Below, one piece after another: positions 35,812 through 46,242 of a DNA stretch of 64,000 nucleotides. A program made the translations under genes and the position numbers. The notes under the pieces are model-generated. The model searched no databases. It was not told the origin of the DNA and worked only from the letters and a program-made list of their open reading frames with translations. This DNA comes from Alkalihalobacterium chitinilyticum (GTDB taxonomy: Bacteria; Bacillota; Bacilli; Bacillales; Bacillaceae_F), in assembly GCF_029028005.1 (NCBI RefSeq), contig NZ_JAOTPO010000003.1:399108-463107 (forward strand), read 5' to 3'. Position 1 is the first letter of the stretch; each line of letters begins with the position of its first letter.

Positions 35812-36663
35812 TTATGCCAGATGCGGCGGGATATTATGATGATGGCCTGGCAGCATCGTGTTATGCATATAAGGCGGGGCTGGTTTAAGTTTAGGCTTTC
35901 TGCCAAATGGAACTGGTTGTGCCACATACTGAAATTGTCCCATACTATCCATACTTGGTCCACTTGCCCATCGTCCTCTACTACTTTCTTCACCGCGAGA
36001 CAAATTGAAGAAGGTATAAGAAACTTCTTGTTTTTCCAAATGCCGAGGGAACGTACTCGGAACAACAATGTTTTCTTGAGCTTCTAGCTCAGCGATAGCC
36101 GCTTGCCACATATTCTGGTGCATCGTATCGCGAGCAATTAGCCATGATAACATATCCTTAACTCCACGGTCATTTGTCATTTCATAAAGCCTTACTGCTT
36201 GGAGTCGTCCCTGAGACTCATAGGTTAGGTTCATACGAAAATCAGCTAATAGGTTCCCACTCGCATTAATATAGCTTGCTGTCCAAGGGTTACCTACACT
36301 GTCAGCAGGCATTGCACCTAAGCCAGAAACAATTGCATGCTGCGGGTTCATGCCACCTAAGATCGCGCCAATGACAGGGTCTTTTGCGGCATCTTCTAAA
36401 TCCCCAACTGGTGCACCATCAAGTAATCTCGCAATCATCGTTGCTAACATTTCAATATGTGCCAACTCTTCTGTTCCAGTATCCATAAGTAGATCTCGAT
36501 ACTTTTCGTCTCCTCTAAATGACCACCCTTGAAATAAATATTGTAACGCTACTGAAATTTCGCCAAATTGTCCTCCTAAAATTTCTTGCAATTTTCTTGC
36601 AAAGACTGGATCTGGACATTCAGGTTTAGCAGGATGTTGTAACTCCTTTACATGATAGAACAT
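35812..36663 (-). CDS. Manganese (non-haem) catalase, CotJC/YjqC type
   Basis: 283 residues, ATG 36663 after GGAGGTGATT. The dimanganese ligands are visible: E35 in GQFGEISVALQY, E66 and H69 in TEELAHIEM, E149 in LTYESQGRLQAVRLYE and H182 in RDTMHQNMW. It splits hydrogen peroxide. The last 20 residues form a His-rich tail (MHNTMLPGHHHNIPPHL) beyond the ferritin-like bundle, which may bind metal. Neighbouring coat genes suggest a spore-associated catalase, but no clear sporulation promoter was found here. Confidence 0.92.
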   Translation of the reverse strand: MFYHVKELQHPAKPECPDPVFARKLQEILGGQFGEISVALQYLFQGWSFRGDEKYRDLLMDTGTEELAHIEMLATMIARLLDGAPVGDLEDAAKDPVIGAILGGMNPQHAIVSGLGAMPADSVGNPWTASYINASGNLLADFRMNLTYESQGRLQAVRLYEMTNDRGVKDMLSWLIARDTMHQNMWQAAIAELEAQENIVVPSTFPRHLEKQEVSYTFFNLSRGEESSRGRWASGPSMDSMGQFQYVAQPVPFGRKPKLKPAPPYMHNTMLPGHHHNIPPHLA

Positions 36664-36712
36664 TTAATCACCTCCATACTTATTACATTCGGTGACTAGA
36701 ATGTCCTATTCC

Positions 36713-36758
36713 ACAAAAAAAGTGAGGACACTATGAAAAGTGTACCTCACCTTTTTTA
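36713..36758. terminator. Terminator of ykuS
   Basis: GTGAGG-CACT/AGTG-CCTCAC stem flanked by A and T runs; works for the minus-strand gene. Confidence 0.85.
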
Positions 36759-36761
36759 TCA

Positions 36762-37007
36762 TTATTGATTTAATTTTTGCTCGACCTGTTGACAAACTTC
36801 TTCAGCCGACATTCCTTGTGCTGAAATAACAGAACCGGCTGTAACTACATTTTGAATCCCCATCATATCTTGGTCTTGTCCTGTAATTACGCAGCAATCG
36901 CAACCATTTGCATCTTGCTCTTGCTTTAATTGAACGACATCATAGCCTCTTGATTGAAGCTCTTGTTGTACAGCAGTTAACGATTGTTCCACACCAATTC
37001 TTGGCAT
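36762..37007 (-). CDS. ykuS: UPF0180 family protein YkuS
   Basis: 81 residues from ATG 37007 after [33 protein letters not shown], the CDCC motif in [19 protein letters not shown], then [18 protein letters not shown] are the UPF0180 pattern. Small cytoplasmic protein, function unknown. In B. subtilis ykuS follows dapL (ykuR); here a germination operon lies between them. Confidence 0.92.
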   Translation of the reverse strand: MPRIGVEQSLTAVQQELQSRGYDVVQLKQEQDANGCDCCVITGQDQDMMGIQNVVTAGSVISAQGMSAEEVCQQVEQKLNQ

Positions 37008-37089
37008 GACATACACCTCCAAAAAACATATCAATTATTTGTTTCAATGTTAGGATGTACAGAAAAAGGATTTTTATTCTAATTTTGTT

Positions 37090-38202
37090 TTATCTGAAAT
37101 ATCCAAAGTCTCTTATTTTTGCTTCTACGTTACATGTAACATGTATAGTTGGGAATACCTCTCTCCAGTCCATTTGTTTCCAGTCATTATAACTCATACT
37201 ATTTCTAACATATCTCCCTAGACCAATACTATCTGCATTTAATTGTTGCATGGTCTTTACAATATCCTCGACTTCTTCTTTTATATACTGTTCAATTTCC
37301 CTCTCTAACCGGTGTTGTCCTTCCTCACTTGTAACATCTAACTTACCATTATACTCAAGTAATTGACCACGTACCCAGATGCCAAGTTCAATCTCAATAT
37401 CATTTGGTCCATGATGTATCACATTAATTTTTCTTCGATTTACCACCGAAGAATATAATACCTGTACAGATCGTTCAATGCCTTCCTCTTTAAATGACAT
37501 TTGTAAGGCACCGCCAGTGAACTTTCCACTTACAAAAAAGAAAATGCGTGCTTGTTTAGGCTCAATTTTCCCTACATACCGATCTTCTTGAAAAAGAGCT
37601 ATTCCATCAACGATAATATCATCTATGCCTTCTTTTAAAATAGGAACAACAGGGTCTATTCCTTCATCCATCCAATCTCTCGTAAATTGATAAATCCTAA
37701 CTTCCGGTATCATATTTAAGTTGGCTTCTTTTTCGAGAAGTTGATCCACATATCTGCTTGTTCTCGGATGTTGCTTATATTCTTTGATTAATAGATCATG
37801 AGCTTTACCGTTTACTACTGCAATTTTTACTCTTGGACCAAAAATGGGATCTCTATTCATCGTTTCAATATTCTCACCAATTCCATGTTCCGAAAGTTCT
37901 AACCCAAAGAATAATGTCCTTAATTGGCCACTTACAATTTGTCGGTTTGTTTTACGAGAAATAGCGAGCATGGCTTCTTTATCACTATTCGCCAATGTTG
38001 TTAAAACTTCTCGCTTCGCAGCCATTTCTGGATCTACTTGAGGAATAGAAACTGATACAAGTAATCGATTGTCAGCTTCATGTTGTTTTGGATCAGAGAT
38101 ATCCAATGACATCCCTTGAACGAAACCTACATCTTCAATAATTCTCTGGTCGGTACAACCAACTAACAAAACCACCAGTAGAAGCCATTGAATCATCTTC
38201 AT
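37090..38202 (-). CDS. Ger(x)C-family germinant receptor lipoprotein (C subunit)
   Basis: 370 residues from ATG 38202 (GGAAGGTG upstream). Lipoprotein signal MKMIQWLLLVVLLVGC with cysteine at 16. Then the GerAC pattern: DVGFVQGMSLDISDPK, FFGLELSEHGIGENIETMNRDPIFGPRVKIAVVNG, a central domain and a helical C-terminus with IKEEVEDIVKTMQQLNADSIGLGRYVRN. The C subunit is anchored on the outer face of the spore inner membrane beside A and B. Its ATG overlaps the TGA of the B-subunit gene (ATGA), so translation is coupled. Confidence 0.93.
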   Translation of the reverse strand: MKMIQWLLLVVLLVGCTDQRIIEDVGFVQGMSLDISDPKQHEADNRLLVSVSIPQVDPEMAAKREVLTTLANSDKEAMLAISRKTNRQIVSGQLRTLFFGLELSEHGIGENIETMNRDPIFGPRVKIAVVNGKAHDLLIKEYKQHPRTSRYVDQLLEKEANLNMIPEVRIYQFTRDWMDEGIDPVVPILKEGIDDIIVDGIALFQEDRYVGKIEPKQARIFFFVSGKFTGGALQMSFKEEGIERSVQVLYSSVVNRRKINVIHHGPNDIEIELGIWVRGQLLEYNGKLDVTSEEGQHRLEREIEQYIKEEVEDIVKTMQQLNADSIGLGRYVRNSMSYNDWKQMDWREVFPTIHVTCNVEAKIRDFGYFR

Positions 38203-39275
38203 AGCTGCACCTTCCTTCTTGCAATTGGCAGGAGCAATAAGGTAAGAAGCGGTAAGCCGAACGCCACACCAATTTCGATCACTGCAATGTCCGTTAACCA
38301 CGTCTCTAACTCTGTATAGGTAGTGAAATAGTAAGTAATAACATAAGCAGTAACAACTACTATAATTATACTTTTCTTCTCTTTGACATTATTACCTATA
38401 AAACTTAACGCCTCTTTTGCTCCCCATAAAAAGAACACACCTGTAACGATGATCTTAATGATAAAGACAGGAACAATTAAATTGTCAACTCTTTCTAAGA
38501 ACGGGGCCTCAATGTATGCAAAAAGCTCTAGAGTAGGAAACTGAATTTTAACTAATTGTTGCAGACTGTAAAACCCAAAACAAATTAACGAGGTGTATCC
38601 GTAAACGAAGGTTGTCAGTAAATTACCAAGTATCATCGAACGAATTAATTTGGCACTCTTTTTTACATATGGTGTTAGTAAAAACATAATTTCAAAACCA
38701 AGAAAAGAGGTATAAACGGATCCAATTTGAAAAAGGGTCAGATCCCCGTCCTTAAACAAAAAAGGAGTTAATCGTACGAAATCGAATTCCCCCAAAAAAA
38801 TCAACCCTAATAACAAAGTCCAAATCGAAAAATAAAAAAAGATTGTCCCTGCTTTTACCATGTTCGTTATTCCTAAGTTCAAAAAAACAAAAACAATAAT
38901 AAACATAGTCGTAATAAACCAAAAAACATGTGTTGTTGGAAAAAAAATAATTTGAATAATAATTGCAAACTGTTTCAATACAAGGGCAGCGAGTGCACAC
39001 CACAAGATAATGATGATGAAGAACAGCAGATAGTAAATCCACTTTGGCAACGCAATTGAAATTACTTCAAACATAGACCGTTCGCCAATCTTCTTATATA
39101 CAAATGAAAATAACCAAATATTTAATATAACAATGACCGAAAGAGGAAAAATCGCAATCCAGCCATTGGTTCCAAACACCTCACCTAGAATACGAGGAAG
39201 AGCGAATATAACGACGCCAGACTGAATCATATACGTTAATACAATTAAGTGAAATTGATACACTCTTCCTTCCAT
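38199..39275 (-). CDS. GerB/GerKB-family endospore germination permease (B subunit)
   Basis: 358 residues with about ten membrane helices, of the amino acid-polyamine permease fold. The N-terminus YQFHLIVLTYMIQSGVVIFALPRILGEVFGTNGWIAI is typical of spore permeases; charged residues are rare inside helices. It is thought to hold the germinant-binding site. The start is 12 bp after the A-subunit stop; the end overlaps the C-subunit start. The germinant cannot be told from sequence. Confidence 0.93.
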   Translation of the reverse strand: MEGRVYQFHLIVLTYMIQSGVVIFALPRILGEVFGTNGWIAIFPLSVIVILNIWLFSFVYKKIGERSMFEVISIALPKWIYYLLFFIIIILWCALAALVLKQFAIIIQIIFFPTTHVFWFITTMFIIVFVFLNLGITNMVKAGTIFFYFSIWTLLLGLIFLGEFDFVRLTPFLFKDGDLTLFQIGSVYTSFLGFEIMFLLTPYVKKSAKLIRSMILGNLLTTFVYGYTSLICFGFYSLQQLVKIQFPTLELFAYIEAPFLERVDNLIVPVFIIKIIVTGVFFLWGAKEALSFIGNNVKEKKSIIIVVVTAYVITYYFTTYTELETWLTDIAVIEIGVAFGLPLLTLLLLPIARRKVQL

Positions 39276-39287
39276 ACGCTTTCCACA

Positions 39288-40769
39288 CTACTTTCTCATT
39301 TTCGTTTTAATTTTGTTCTCCGTTACAGCTTCTGACATCCTTTCTTTATCTGCCCAGAATGGAGCCCTTAGTATTGCAGTTTTTAAATCAGAAGCTTCGA
39401 TTGGAGCTACCGGTGTTAGATAAGACATTTGCAGACTTGTTACTTTTACTAAGTGCAGAAGGATGAAAATGATACCAATTAACAGTCCGAAATTTCCCAA
39501 TGCTCCCGCTAGAATAATGAGGCCAAAACGCGCAATTCGTATAGATGCACTCAACATATAACTCGGTAGAACAAACGAAGCAATTGCCGATATAGCTACA
39601 GCAATAATTAATGTATTACTGACTAAACCAGCTTGTACTGCAGCCTGTCCTATAACGATTCCGCCAACAATACCGATCGTTTGTCCAATCTTAGTTGGTA
39701 ACCGTGCTCCTGCCTCACGTAAAAGTTCAATCGTGATCTCCATAATTAATGCTTCTAAAAGTGGTGGAAACGGCACCCGGTGGCGTGACTCCGCTAACGA
39801 TAATAGCAACGTTTCCGGTATCATTTCATAGTGGTACGTTGTAACGGCAACATAAAAAGCAGTAAACGTAATTGTGATAACGATAGACAAATATCGTAAT
39901 AATTTTGTCGCTGTCCCAATCGCCCAACGTTGATTTTTATCATCTGGTGAATCAAAAAATTCAAAAAAATTCGTCGGTGCAATAAATGCTGTTGGACTAT
40001 TATCAACCAGACCGACTACCTTTCCATTAACAAGTTGATTGACAACCACATCAGGACGTTCCGTCGTATTAAATTGCGGGAAGATCGAGTTAGGATGTTC
40101 ATCGATTAATTGAACAAACATATCTGTATCGTATATCGCATCAATCTCTATTGCTGAAATCCGTTCTTTTAGTGTATTAACAAATACTTCATTGGCAATG
40201 TCTTCGATATACAATATTACAAGATCCGTTTTTGTCACTTCACCGGCTCGTAGTTTTATAATTTTTAACTTTGAGCTTTTAATTCTTTTGCGAATGAGAG
40301 ATAAATTCGGCTCCAACCCTTCAATAAATGCATCGTGAGCACCAGTAATTGTACTTTCTGTCTCTGTCTGTTCAATTGCACGATTTTTCGGCTCATAAGC
40401 ATCTAATAAAAATACTTGCTGATTATAAAAAACAGCTACATTGCCATCTAAAATTCCTTCAACCACTCTTTCAGCGCTTTTTCCTATTTCAAATTGTTGA
40501 CTAGTAAAAAGCTCAGAAGGTTCAAGATTATGATTAAGCGGGTTTAATATTTCTCTTTCAAAAATGTCCTTACTAATTAGAGACTTGAAATATAAAAAAT
40601 CAATCTGTAGTGAGGGCATTGAATAATGTTTAATATCTGAGCAATTTTCGAACTCCTTTTGAATCTCCTGTAACGTAATTGGGTTATGGATTAAGTCCCT
40701 GGGTTCTTCTTGCTTTTGTTCATGTTGCTCTGATAAAAGCTTGTTTTTAACTCCTAGAAGTTTTTTCAT
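39288..40769 (-). CDS. GerA-family germinant receptor protein (A subunit)
   Basis: 493 residues from ATG 40769 (GAGGTG 8 nt upstream). The N-terminal soluble half (1-280) includes VAVFYNQQVFLLDAYEPKNRAIEQTETESTITGAHDAF and LRAGEVTKTDLVILYIEDIAN. The C-terminal half has about five membrane helices with VVGLVDNSPTAFIAPTNFFEFFDSPDD and VPFPPLLEALIMEITIELLREAGARLP, the family signatures. Recent work on GerA proteins treats A subunits as nutrient-gated channels. Operon order A-B-C is that of gerA and gerB in B. subtilis. No sigma-G promoter was identified. Confidence 0.95.
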   Translation of the reverse strand: MKKLLGVKNKLLSEQHEQKQEEPRDLIHNPITLQEIQKEFENCSDIKHYSMPSLQIDFLYFKSLISKDIFEREILNPLNHNLEPSELFTSQQFEIGKSAERVVEGILDGNVAVFYNQQVFLLDAYEPKNRAIEQTETESTITGAHDAFIEGLEPNLSLIRKRIKSSKLKIIKLRAGEVTKTDLVILYIEDIANEVFVNTLKERISAIEIDAIYDTDMFVQLIDEHPNSIFPQFNTTERPDVVVNQLVNGKVVGLVDNSPTAFIAPTNFFEFFDSPDDKNQRWAIGTATKLLRYLSIVITITFTAFYVAVTTYHYEMIPETLLLSLAESRHRVPFPPLLEALIMEITIELLREAGARLPTKIGQTIGIVGGIVIGQAAVQAGLVSNTLIIAVAISAIASFVLPSYMLSASIRIARFGLIILAGALGNFGLLIGIIFILLHLVKVTSLQMSYLTPVAPIEASDLKTAILRAPFWADKERMSEAVTENKIKTKMRK

Positions 40770-40844
40770 CGAACGAACACCTCGGTACAATAGGTGTTCA
40801 TATTTTCTTCATTTATTAGAAGTTTATTCTGATTTTAAATCTAA

Positions 40845-40875
40845 ATAAAAAAAGACCCTCACATATAGTGAAGAT
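40845..40875 (-). terminator. Terminator of the dapH-dapL operon
   Basis: 10-bp stem AGATCTTCAC/GTGAGGGTCT (two G-U pairs) and U run on the minus strand. Confidence 0.8.
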
Positions 40876-42006
40876 CTAGTTTTCTGATTTATAGTGCAAG
40901 TAATTAATTAAGTGTGTGACCGCAACTTCTATCGCCTGTTCACTTGGCTCCAAACGATTATCATGAAGACCATATGGACTGTTGACTCCAAGCCAGAACA
41001 TAAAGCCCGGAATTTCTTCTAAGAAATAACCAAAGTCCTCACCAGTCATTGCTTCTGTACATTCAATCAACTCAATAGATGAATGATCACGAGTGAAATT
41101 AATAAACTCGCGAGTTAACTTTTCATCATTAAAAACTTGACAATAGTTTGCACCGTAATCGATTGTTGCGCTACATTCAAACCCCGCTTCTATCCCTTTT
41201 ACAAGTGCTTCAATTCGCTGTTTGACTTTTTGCATCGATTCAATGGAAAGCGTTCGTATCGTTCCTTCAATACGTGCCTTTTCCGCAATGATGTTCTGCT
41301 TCGTGCCACCAGTAATTTTTCCAATTGTAACGACGGCTGAATCAAGCGGATCAACATTACGCGATACGATAGATTGAAGTTGAGTTACTAAATATGCTCC
41401 GGCAACGATCATATCCCTCGTCGTATGCGGATAAGCTGCATGGCCGCCTTGACCTTTTAAATCAATAAATAGTTCAGACGTATTTGCAAAAAGCAGTCCT
41501 TCTCTTGTTGCAATTGTACCTACTGGATACTCAGGAGCAATGTGTAAGGCAACGATTTGATCAGGACGCCACTCTTTTAGAATATCTGATGCTAGCATCG
41601 GCTGTGCCCCGCCTGGACCTTCTTCGGCAGGTTGGAAAATAAATAAAAGGTTATCTTTAGGCTGGGCTTTTGAAAAATGGGTAAGCACTCCTAAAGCAAT
41701 CGTCATATGGAGATCATGACCACAAGCATGCATCTTCCCAGGGTGAGTCGAACGAAACGAATAAGATGTCTCTTCATCCATAGGCAACCCATCAATATCA
41801 GCACGATAGCCAATCATCTTTGAAGGATCACTGCCTTGAACCTTTACAACGATCCCTGTTTTCCATGTTTTTATTTCTAGATACGCCTGCGGTAATTGGT
41901 TGATATATTCTAATAGAAAAGCTTGTGTTTTCACTTCTTCAAACCCTAACTCTGGAATTTGATGAAGTGCTCTTCTTACCTCAACTAATTTAGAACCATC
42001 AATCAT
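40876..42006 (-). CDS. dapL: N-acetyldiaminopimelate deacetylase
   Basis: 376 residues of the M20 amidohydrolase type. Visible motifs: [41 protein letters not shown] (metal Cys/His), [12 protein letters not shown] (metal and catalytic Glu) and the dimerisation domain starting [11 protein letters not shown], then [20 protein letters not shown]. It removes acetate from N-acetyl-LL-diaminopimelate to give LL-DAP for lysine and peptidoglycan (YkuR in B. subtilis). ATG overlaps the stop of the upstream aminotransferase (ATGA). Confidence 0.93.
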   Translation of the reverse strand: MIDGSKLVEVRRALHQIPELGFEEVKTQAFLLEYINQLPQAYLEIKTWKTGIVVKVQGSDPSKMIGYRADIDGLPMDEETSYSFRSTHPGKMHACGHDLHMTIALGVLTHFSKAQPKDNLLFIFQPAEEGPGGAQPMLASDILKEWRPDQIVALHIAPEYPVGTIATREGLLFANTSELFIDLKGQGGHAAYPHTTRDMIVAGAYLVTQLQSIVSRNVDPLDSAVVTIGKITGGTKQNIIAEKARIEGTIRTLSIESMQKVKQRIEALVKGIEAGFECSATIDYGANYCQVFNDEKLTREFINFTRDHSSIELIECTEAMTGEDFGYFLEEIPGFMFWLGVNSPYGLHDNRLEPSEQAIEVAVTHLINYLHYKSEN

Positions 42007-43220
42007 TGGTTAAGCTCCTTCTCCAGTACAAGCTGAAGTTTTGTCTCTAAAACTTCGATGAATGCATCTATTTCTTTTTCCGTGAGCGTAAGCGGCGGGA
42101 GTAGGCGAATGATCGTTTGTTGGGTCACATCGACTAAATAGCCTTCTGCCAACAGGTCGCGTTGTAACTTCTTTGCATCTTCAGGAGCAAGGAGTGTTAC
42201 TATACCAACCATCATTCCTTTACCACGAATTTTTTCTAAAATTTTAGGATTTTTGTCTTTTAAACGATTTAATTTTTCATGTAAGTATTTGGAACGCGCC
42301 ACTGATTTCTCCAGCTCACCATCTTCTAGTAAAACCTTGAACACTGTATTACCAAGGGCAGCACTTAATGGTGAAGGTGCAAAAGTTGTCCCGTGATCTC
42401 CAGGCTTAAATAGATGACTTAATTCGTTTGATACGATAATACCTCCAAGCGGTAAGCCCCCGCCAATTCCTTTAGCAAATAAAATTAAATCTGGTGAAAT
42501 ACCTGCGTGTTGATAAGCAAAGATTTTTCCTGTACGTCCAATACCCGTTTGAATTTCATCCATGCAGCAAAGTACACCATATTTTTTCGTCAAACGAGCA
42601 ACCTCACGTAGATACTCCTCTTCTAATGGTAAAATACCACCTGATCCAAGTACCGGTTCCATTAATACAGCTGCAGGCTTCTTTGTCTTAATGATATCTT
42701 CTAGCTGTTCAAGATTATGAGGTTCAACTTCATAAACCGGCATATCCGTTACAGGAAAATCTTGATAAACACCCGGTTGCCGGGTTAATTTTATTGCACC
42801 TAATGTTCTGCCGTGAAAACTCTTTTCTAGAACGACAACACCACGATTACTCTTTTCTCCATCTTTCGTCCACTTATGAATTAATTTAATCGCAGCCTCT
42901 GTTGCTTCAGCCCCTGAATTCGTAAAGAAAACTTTTCCGTCAATGGACTGCTCAACTAACGTTTTCGCTAATTGAATAGCTGGTTGATTTAAAAACACGT
43001 TTGAAATATGTAAAAACTTTTCACCTTGGTCCTTAATCGTTTTCACAATCTCCGGATGAGAGTGACCGAGTACATTAACCGCTAAGCCGGTAAATAAATC
43101 TAAGTAGCTTTTTCCTTCCGTATCAATAAGCTGATTCCCTTCGCCTTTTTCAATCGTAATCGGTAAACGATTATACGTAGCCATCATATATTGTTGATCA
43201 AGGCCTTGCCAATCTGTCAT
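42003..43220 (-). CDS. Class III PLP aminotransferase, probable N-acetyl-LL-diaminopimelate aminotransferase
   Basis: 405 residues from ATG 43220 after AGGAGGG. Fold type I class III (ArgD-like) features: [68 protein letters not shown] and the PLP lysine in [16 protein letters not shown]. By sequence alone it would be called acetylornithine aminotransferase, but it lies between dapH and dapL with a 68-bp and a 4-bp-overlap junction and no arginine genes are near. I infer it does the transamination step of the acetylated DAP pathway, which in B. subtilis is assigned to PatA, a class I enzyme encoded elsewhere. Confidence 0.85.
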   Translation of the reverse strand: MTDWQGLDQQYMMATYNRLPITIEKGEGNQLIDTEGKSYLDLFTGLAVNVLGHSHPEIVKTIKDQGEKFLHISNVFLNQPAIQLAKTLVEQSIDGKVFFTNSGAEATEAAIKLIHKWTKDGEKSNRGVVVLEKSFHGRTLGAIKLTRQPGVYQDFPVTDMPVYEVEPHNLEQLEDIIKTKKPAAVLMEPVLGSGGILPLEEEYLREVARLTKKYGVLCCMDEIQTGIGRTGKIFAYQHAGISPDLILFAKGIGGGLPLGGIIVSNELSHLFKPGDHGTTFAPSPLSAALGNTVFKVLLEDGELEKSVARSKYLHEKLNRLKDKNPKILEKIRGKGMMVGIVTLLAPEDAKKLQRDLLAEGYLVDVTQQTIIRLLPPLTLTEKEIDAFIEVLETKLQLVLEKELNQ

Positions 43221-43288
43221 GAGTGGCCCTCCTTTTAGATAGAATTGAGGCATCCATCAAGCGGAAGCTCAATGAATGCCGTAGTTGA

Positions 43289-44011
43289 TTAGTTATCTTC
43301 GTTTAAGCGACGTAATTCTTGCTTAATTTCTGTTTTCCCTTTAGTTTTTTCATCAATCTCTTTAATTACACGAGCTGGAGTTCCAGCAACAACCGTATTT
43401 GGAGGCACATCTTCTGTAACAATTGCCCCAGCAGCTACTACTGCACCTTTACCAACAGTAACACCTTCAAGAATTACCGCGTTAGCTCCAACTACTACAT
43501 CATCTTCAACTACAACTGGTTTTGCAGAAGGTGGCTCAATTACACCTGCTAATACTGAACCTGCACCAATGTGGCAGTTTTTCCCTACTGTTGCACGTCC
43601 ACCCATTACAACGTTCATATCGATCATCGTGCCTTCGCCGATAACTGAACCGATGTTAATGCTTGCACCCATCATGATGACTGCGTTATTGCCGATTTCA
43701 ACTTGGTCACGAATGATTGCACCCGGCTCAATACGAGCTTGGATATTTTTCATGTCAAGTAACGGGATCGCTGAATTGCGACGATCATTTTCTACTACAT
43801 AATCTTCAATTTTTGCTTCATTTTGCTGAATTGCAGCTTCGATCTCTTTCCACTCTCCGAAAAGAACACCTACATTTCCTGTAATAAATGCTTTTGTTTC
43901 AGAACCGAAGTCGATTCCTTCTAAATCACCTTTAATATGTACTTTAACTGGTGTCTTTTTCACACTATTTGAGATAAAAGAGATAATTTCATTTGCATCC
44001 ATCATTTTCAT
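43289..44011 (-). CDS. dapH: Tetrahydrodipicolinate N-acetyltransferase
   Basis: 240 residues, ATG 44011 after GGAGGATT. The N-terminal domain (1-80, [32 protein letters not shown]) is followed by a left-handed beta helix of hexapeptide repeats (for example [41 protein letters not shown]) and the C-terminal [14 protein letters not shown]. It acetylates tetrahydrodipicolinate with acetyl-CoA, the first step of the acetylated DAP branch. First gene of the operon dapH-aminotransferase-dapL. Confidence 0.96.
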   Translation of the reverse strand: MKMMDANEIISFISNSVKKTPVKVHIKGDLEGIDFGSETKAFITGNVGVLFGEWKEIEAAIQQNEAKIEDYVVENDRRNSAIPLLDMKNIQARIEPGAIIRDQVEIGNNAVIMMGASINIGSVIGEGTMIDMNVVMGGRATVGKNCHIGAGSVLAGVIEPPSAKPVVVEDDVVVGANAVILEGVTVGKGAVVAAGAIVTEDVPPNTVVAGTPARVIKEIDEKTKGKTEIKQELRRLNEDN

Positions 44012-44255
44012 AGTTTAATCCTCCAATAATTTTCTTTCTTTTTAAATAAGTATAAGAAAAATGTCGTTCTGCGTCATAAACACATGACGAATTTTTCCGA
44101 TAGTATGATTGTACCAAAAAAGCTAACAGAGCTCTATTATAACATCCCACAATAACAAAAATATTCTCTCCTTGTTTAAATTCTTTAGCAAAAAAGCAGG
44201 AATTTTAATAGGATATGACGAATAATTATTCATCAATAGTCTAGGAGGAGAAACT

Positions 44256-44735
44256 ATGCCAATACCAACTGCTGACTTACACGATGCACATGGAGATCAA
44301 CTACTACTTGCTGAACCAATCTTTCAATTTTGGGGTCAGAAAAAAACGTTTGAAGGACCGATTTCTACTGTACGTGTCTTCGAAGACAATGTATTAGTCA
44401 AAAAAGCTCTTCAAGAAGTTCCTGAAGGAAGTGTCCTTGTAGTTGACGGTGGCGGGTCTAAGAAATGTGCTTTAATGGGTGATAACCTAGCTGAAATTGC
44501 TGTTTCACGAAATTTAGCGGGTGTTATTATTAATGGCTGCATTCGCGACTCTGCACAAATTAACGAAATGAATATTGGAGTATTCGCAATTGGAACAAAT
44601 CCAATTCGCAGTATCAAAAAAGGTCTAGGTGATACCAACGTCCCTGTACAATTTGCAGGAGTAAACTGGGAGCCTGATCATTATGTTTACGCTGACAGCG
44701 ACGGTATATTAATTGCGAAAAAAAAGGTTGACTAA
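44256..44735 (+). CDS. RraA-like protein
   Basis: 159 residues, ATG 44256 after AGGAGGAG. The RraA fold pattern is clear: PTADLHDAHGDQLLLAEPIFQFWGQKK, VLVVDGGGSKKCALMGDNLAEIAVSRNLAGVIINGCIRDSAQI and SDGILIAKKKVD. GDNLA with GxxRD (IRDS) are the residues that bind Mg2+ and the carboxylate in 4-hydroxy-4-methyl-2-oxoglutarate aldolases of this superfamily. Since Bacillus has no RNase E, an RNase-inhibitor role is doubtful; oxaloacetate decarboxylase or aldolase activity is more likely. Own terminator. Confidence 0.88.
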   Translation: MPIPTADLHDAHGDQLLLAEPIFQFWGQKKTFEGPISTVRVFEDNVLVKKALQEVPEGSVLVVDGGGSKKCALMGDNLAEIAVSRNLAGVIINGCIRDSAQINEMNIGVFAIGTNPIRSIKKGLGDTNVPVQFAGVNWEPDHYVYADSDGILIAKKKVD

Positions 44736-44757
44736 CCTTTGATACAAAATTAATGAC

Positions 44758-44790
44758 GAAAACGAGCACATGGGATGTGCTCGTTTTTTT
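44758..44790 (+). terminator. Terminator of the RraA-like gene
   Basis: AACGAGCACAT/ATGTGCTCGTT stem and seven Ts. Confidence 0.95.
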
Positions 44791-44803
44791 GCACCTTTAA
44801 CAG

Positions 44804-44840
44804 ACAAAAAGAAGGCTGACTACGATCTGCAGCCAGCCTT
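44804..44840 (-). terminator. Terminator of aceA
   Basis: AAGGCTG/CAGCCTT stem with an inner GCTGC pairing, U run on the minus strand. About 55 bp after the stop codon. Confidence 0.65.
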
Positions 44841-44894
44841 TCAAGAATATATTTAAATTGATGAGAGAGTTTTGTTAGAAAAACGCTAGATTGC

Positions 44895-46187
44895 TTATTG
44901 CTTTTGGAATTGTGCTTCTTCAGTTGAACCTTTAAGAGCTGTAGTTGAAGAAGTACCACCAGATACAGTTTGAGATACTTGGTCAAAGTAACCAGTACCA
45001 ACTTCACGTTGGTGACGAGTAGCTGTGTAACCATGCTCTTCAGCAGCAAATTCAGCTTGTTGAAGCTCAGAGTAAGCCCCCATACCACGAGTCTTATAGC
45101 CACGAGCAAGTTCAAACATGCTGTAGTTAAGAGAGTGGAAACCAGCAAGTGTAACGAATTGGAATTTGTATCCCATTTTCCCAAGTTCTTGTTGGTAAGT
45201 TTCGATTGTATCTTTGTCAAGGTTAGCTTCCCAGTTGAATGAAGGCGAGCAGTTATATGCAAGCATTTTCCCAGGGAATTTTGCATGAATAGCATCAGCA
45301 AATTGCTTCGCTTCTTCAAGACTTGGTTTAGAAGTTTCGCACCAGATAAGGTCAGCATATGGAGCATAAGCAAGACCACGTGCGATCGCTTGATCGATAC
45401 CAGCATTTGTACGGAAGAAACCTTCTGGAGTACGCTCACCAGTAATGAATGGAGCATCTAATGGATCGATGTCGCTTGTAATTAAGTCAGCTGCATCAGC
45501 ATCTGTACGAGCAATTACTAGTGTTGGTACACCAGAAACGTCTGCTGCAAGACGAGCTGATACTAAGTTACGTACAGCTGTTTGTGTAGGGATAAGTACT
45601 TTACCACCTAAGTGACCACATTTTTTCTCAGAAGCTAATTGGTCTTCAAAGTGAACACCAGATGCACCAGCTTCAATCATACCTTTCATAAGTTCAAATA
45701 CGTTTAACTGTCCACCAAATCCAGCTTCAGCGTCAGCTACGATCGGTGCGAAATAATCAACTTCGCCTTCGCCTTCCATATGTTGGATTTGATCAGCACG
45801 TTGTAAAGAGTTGTTGATACGCTTAACAACTTGTGGTACTGAGTTTGCAGGATATAAACTTTGGTCAGGATACATGTGACCAGCAAGGTTAGCATCAGCA
45901 GCAACTTGCCATCCACTTAAGTAGATTGCTTTTAGTCCAGCTTTTACTTGTTGAACCGCTTGACCACCAGTAAGTGCACCAAGTGCATTTACATAAGGCT
46001 CTTCATTTACAAGTTTCCATAATTTTTGTGAACCTAAACGTGCTAATGTATGATCAATTTGAACAGAACCGCGTAAACGAACTACTTCTTCAGCTGAATA
46101 AGGACGCTCGATACCAGCCCAACGTGGATCATTATCCCACTGTTCTTGTAATTTCTTAGCTTCTTCTTGAATGTTTACTTTTGCCAT
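44895..46187 (-). CDS. aceA: Isocitrate lyase
   Basis: 430 residues from ATG 46187, 9 nt after GGGAG; an in-frame ATG at 46196 touches that site. Full-length class: [63 protein letters not shown] with the catalytic KKCGH, then [17 protein letters not shown] and YNCSPSFNW. It splits isocitrate to glyoxylate and succinate for growth on acetate or fatty acids. No malate synthase gene is in the window. Two copies of CTAGTTGATCA upstream may be an operator. Confidence 0.97.
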   Translation of the reverse strand: MAKVNIQEEAKKLQEQWDNDPRWAGIERPYSAEEVVRLRGSVQIDHTLARLGSQKLWKLVNEEPYVNALGALTGGQAVQQVKAGLKAIYLSGWQVAADANLAGHMYPDQSLYPANSVPQVVKRINNSLQRADQIQHMEGEGEVDYFAPIVADAEAGFGGQLNVFELMKGMIEAGASGVHFEDQLASEKKCGHLGGKVLIPTQTAVRNLVSARLAADVSGVPTLVIARTDADAADLITSDIDPLDAPFITGERTPEGFFRTNAGIDQAIARGLAYAPYADLIWCETSKPSLEEAKQFADAIHAKFPGKMLAYNCSPSFNWEANLDKDTIETYQQELGKMGYKFQFVTLAGFHSLNYSMFELARGYKTRGMGAYSELQQAEFAAEEHGYTATRHQREVGTGYFDQVSQTVSGGTSSTTALKGSTEEAQFQKQ

Positions 46188-46242
46188 AATCTCCATCTCC
46201 CTTTTCTTAAGAAAATTTTAATTTATGATTGAGGTATTATTT

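Noticed and set aside
44012..44255. Lysine riboswitch before dapH
   Set aside because: No conserved L-box core seen; only a plain AT-rich promoter-like region with an extended -10 word.
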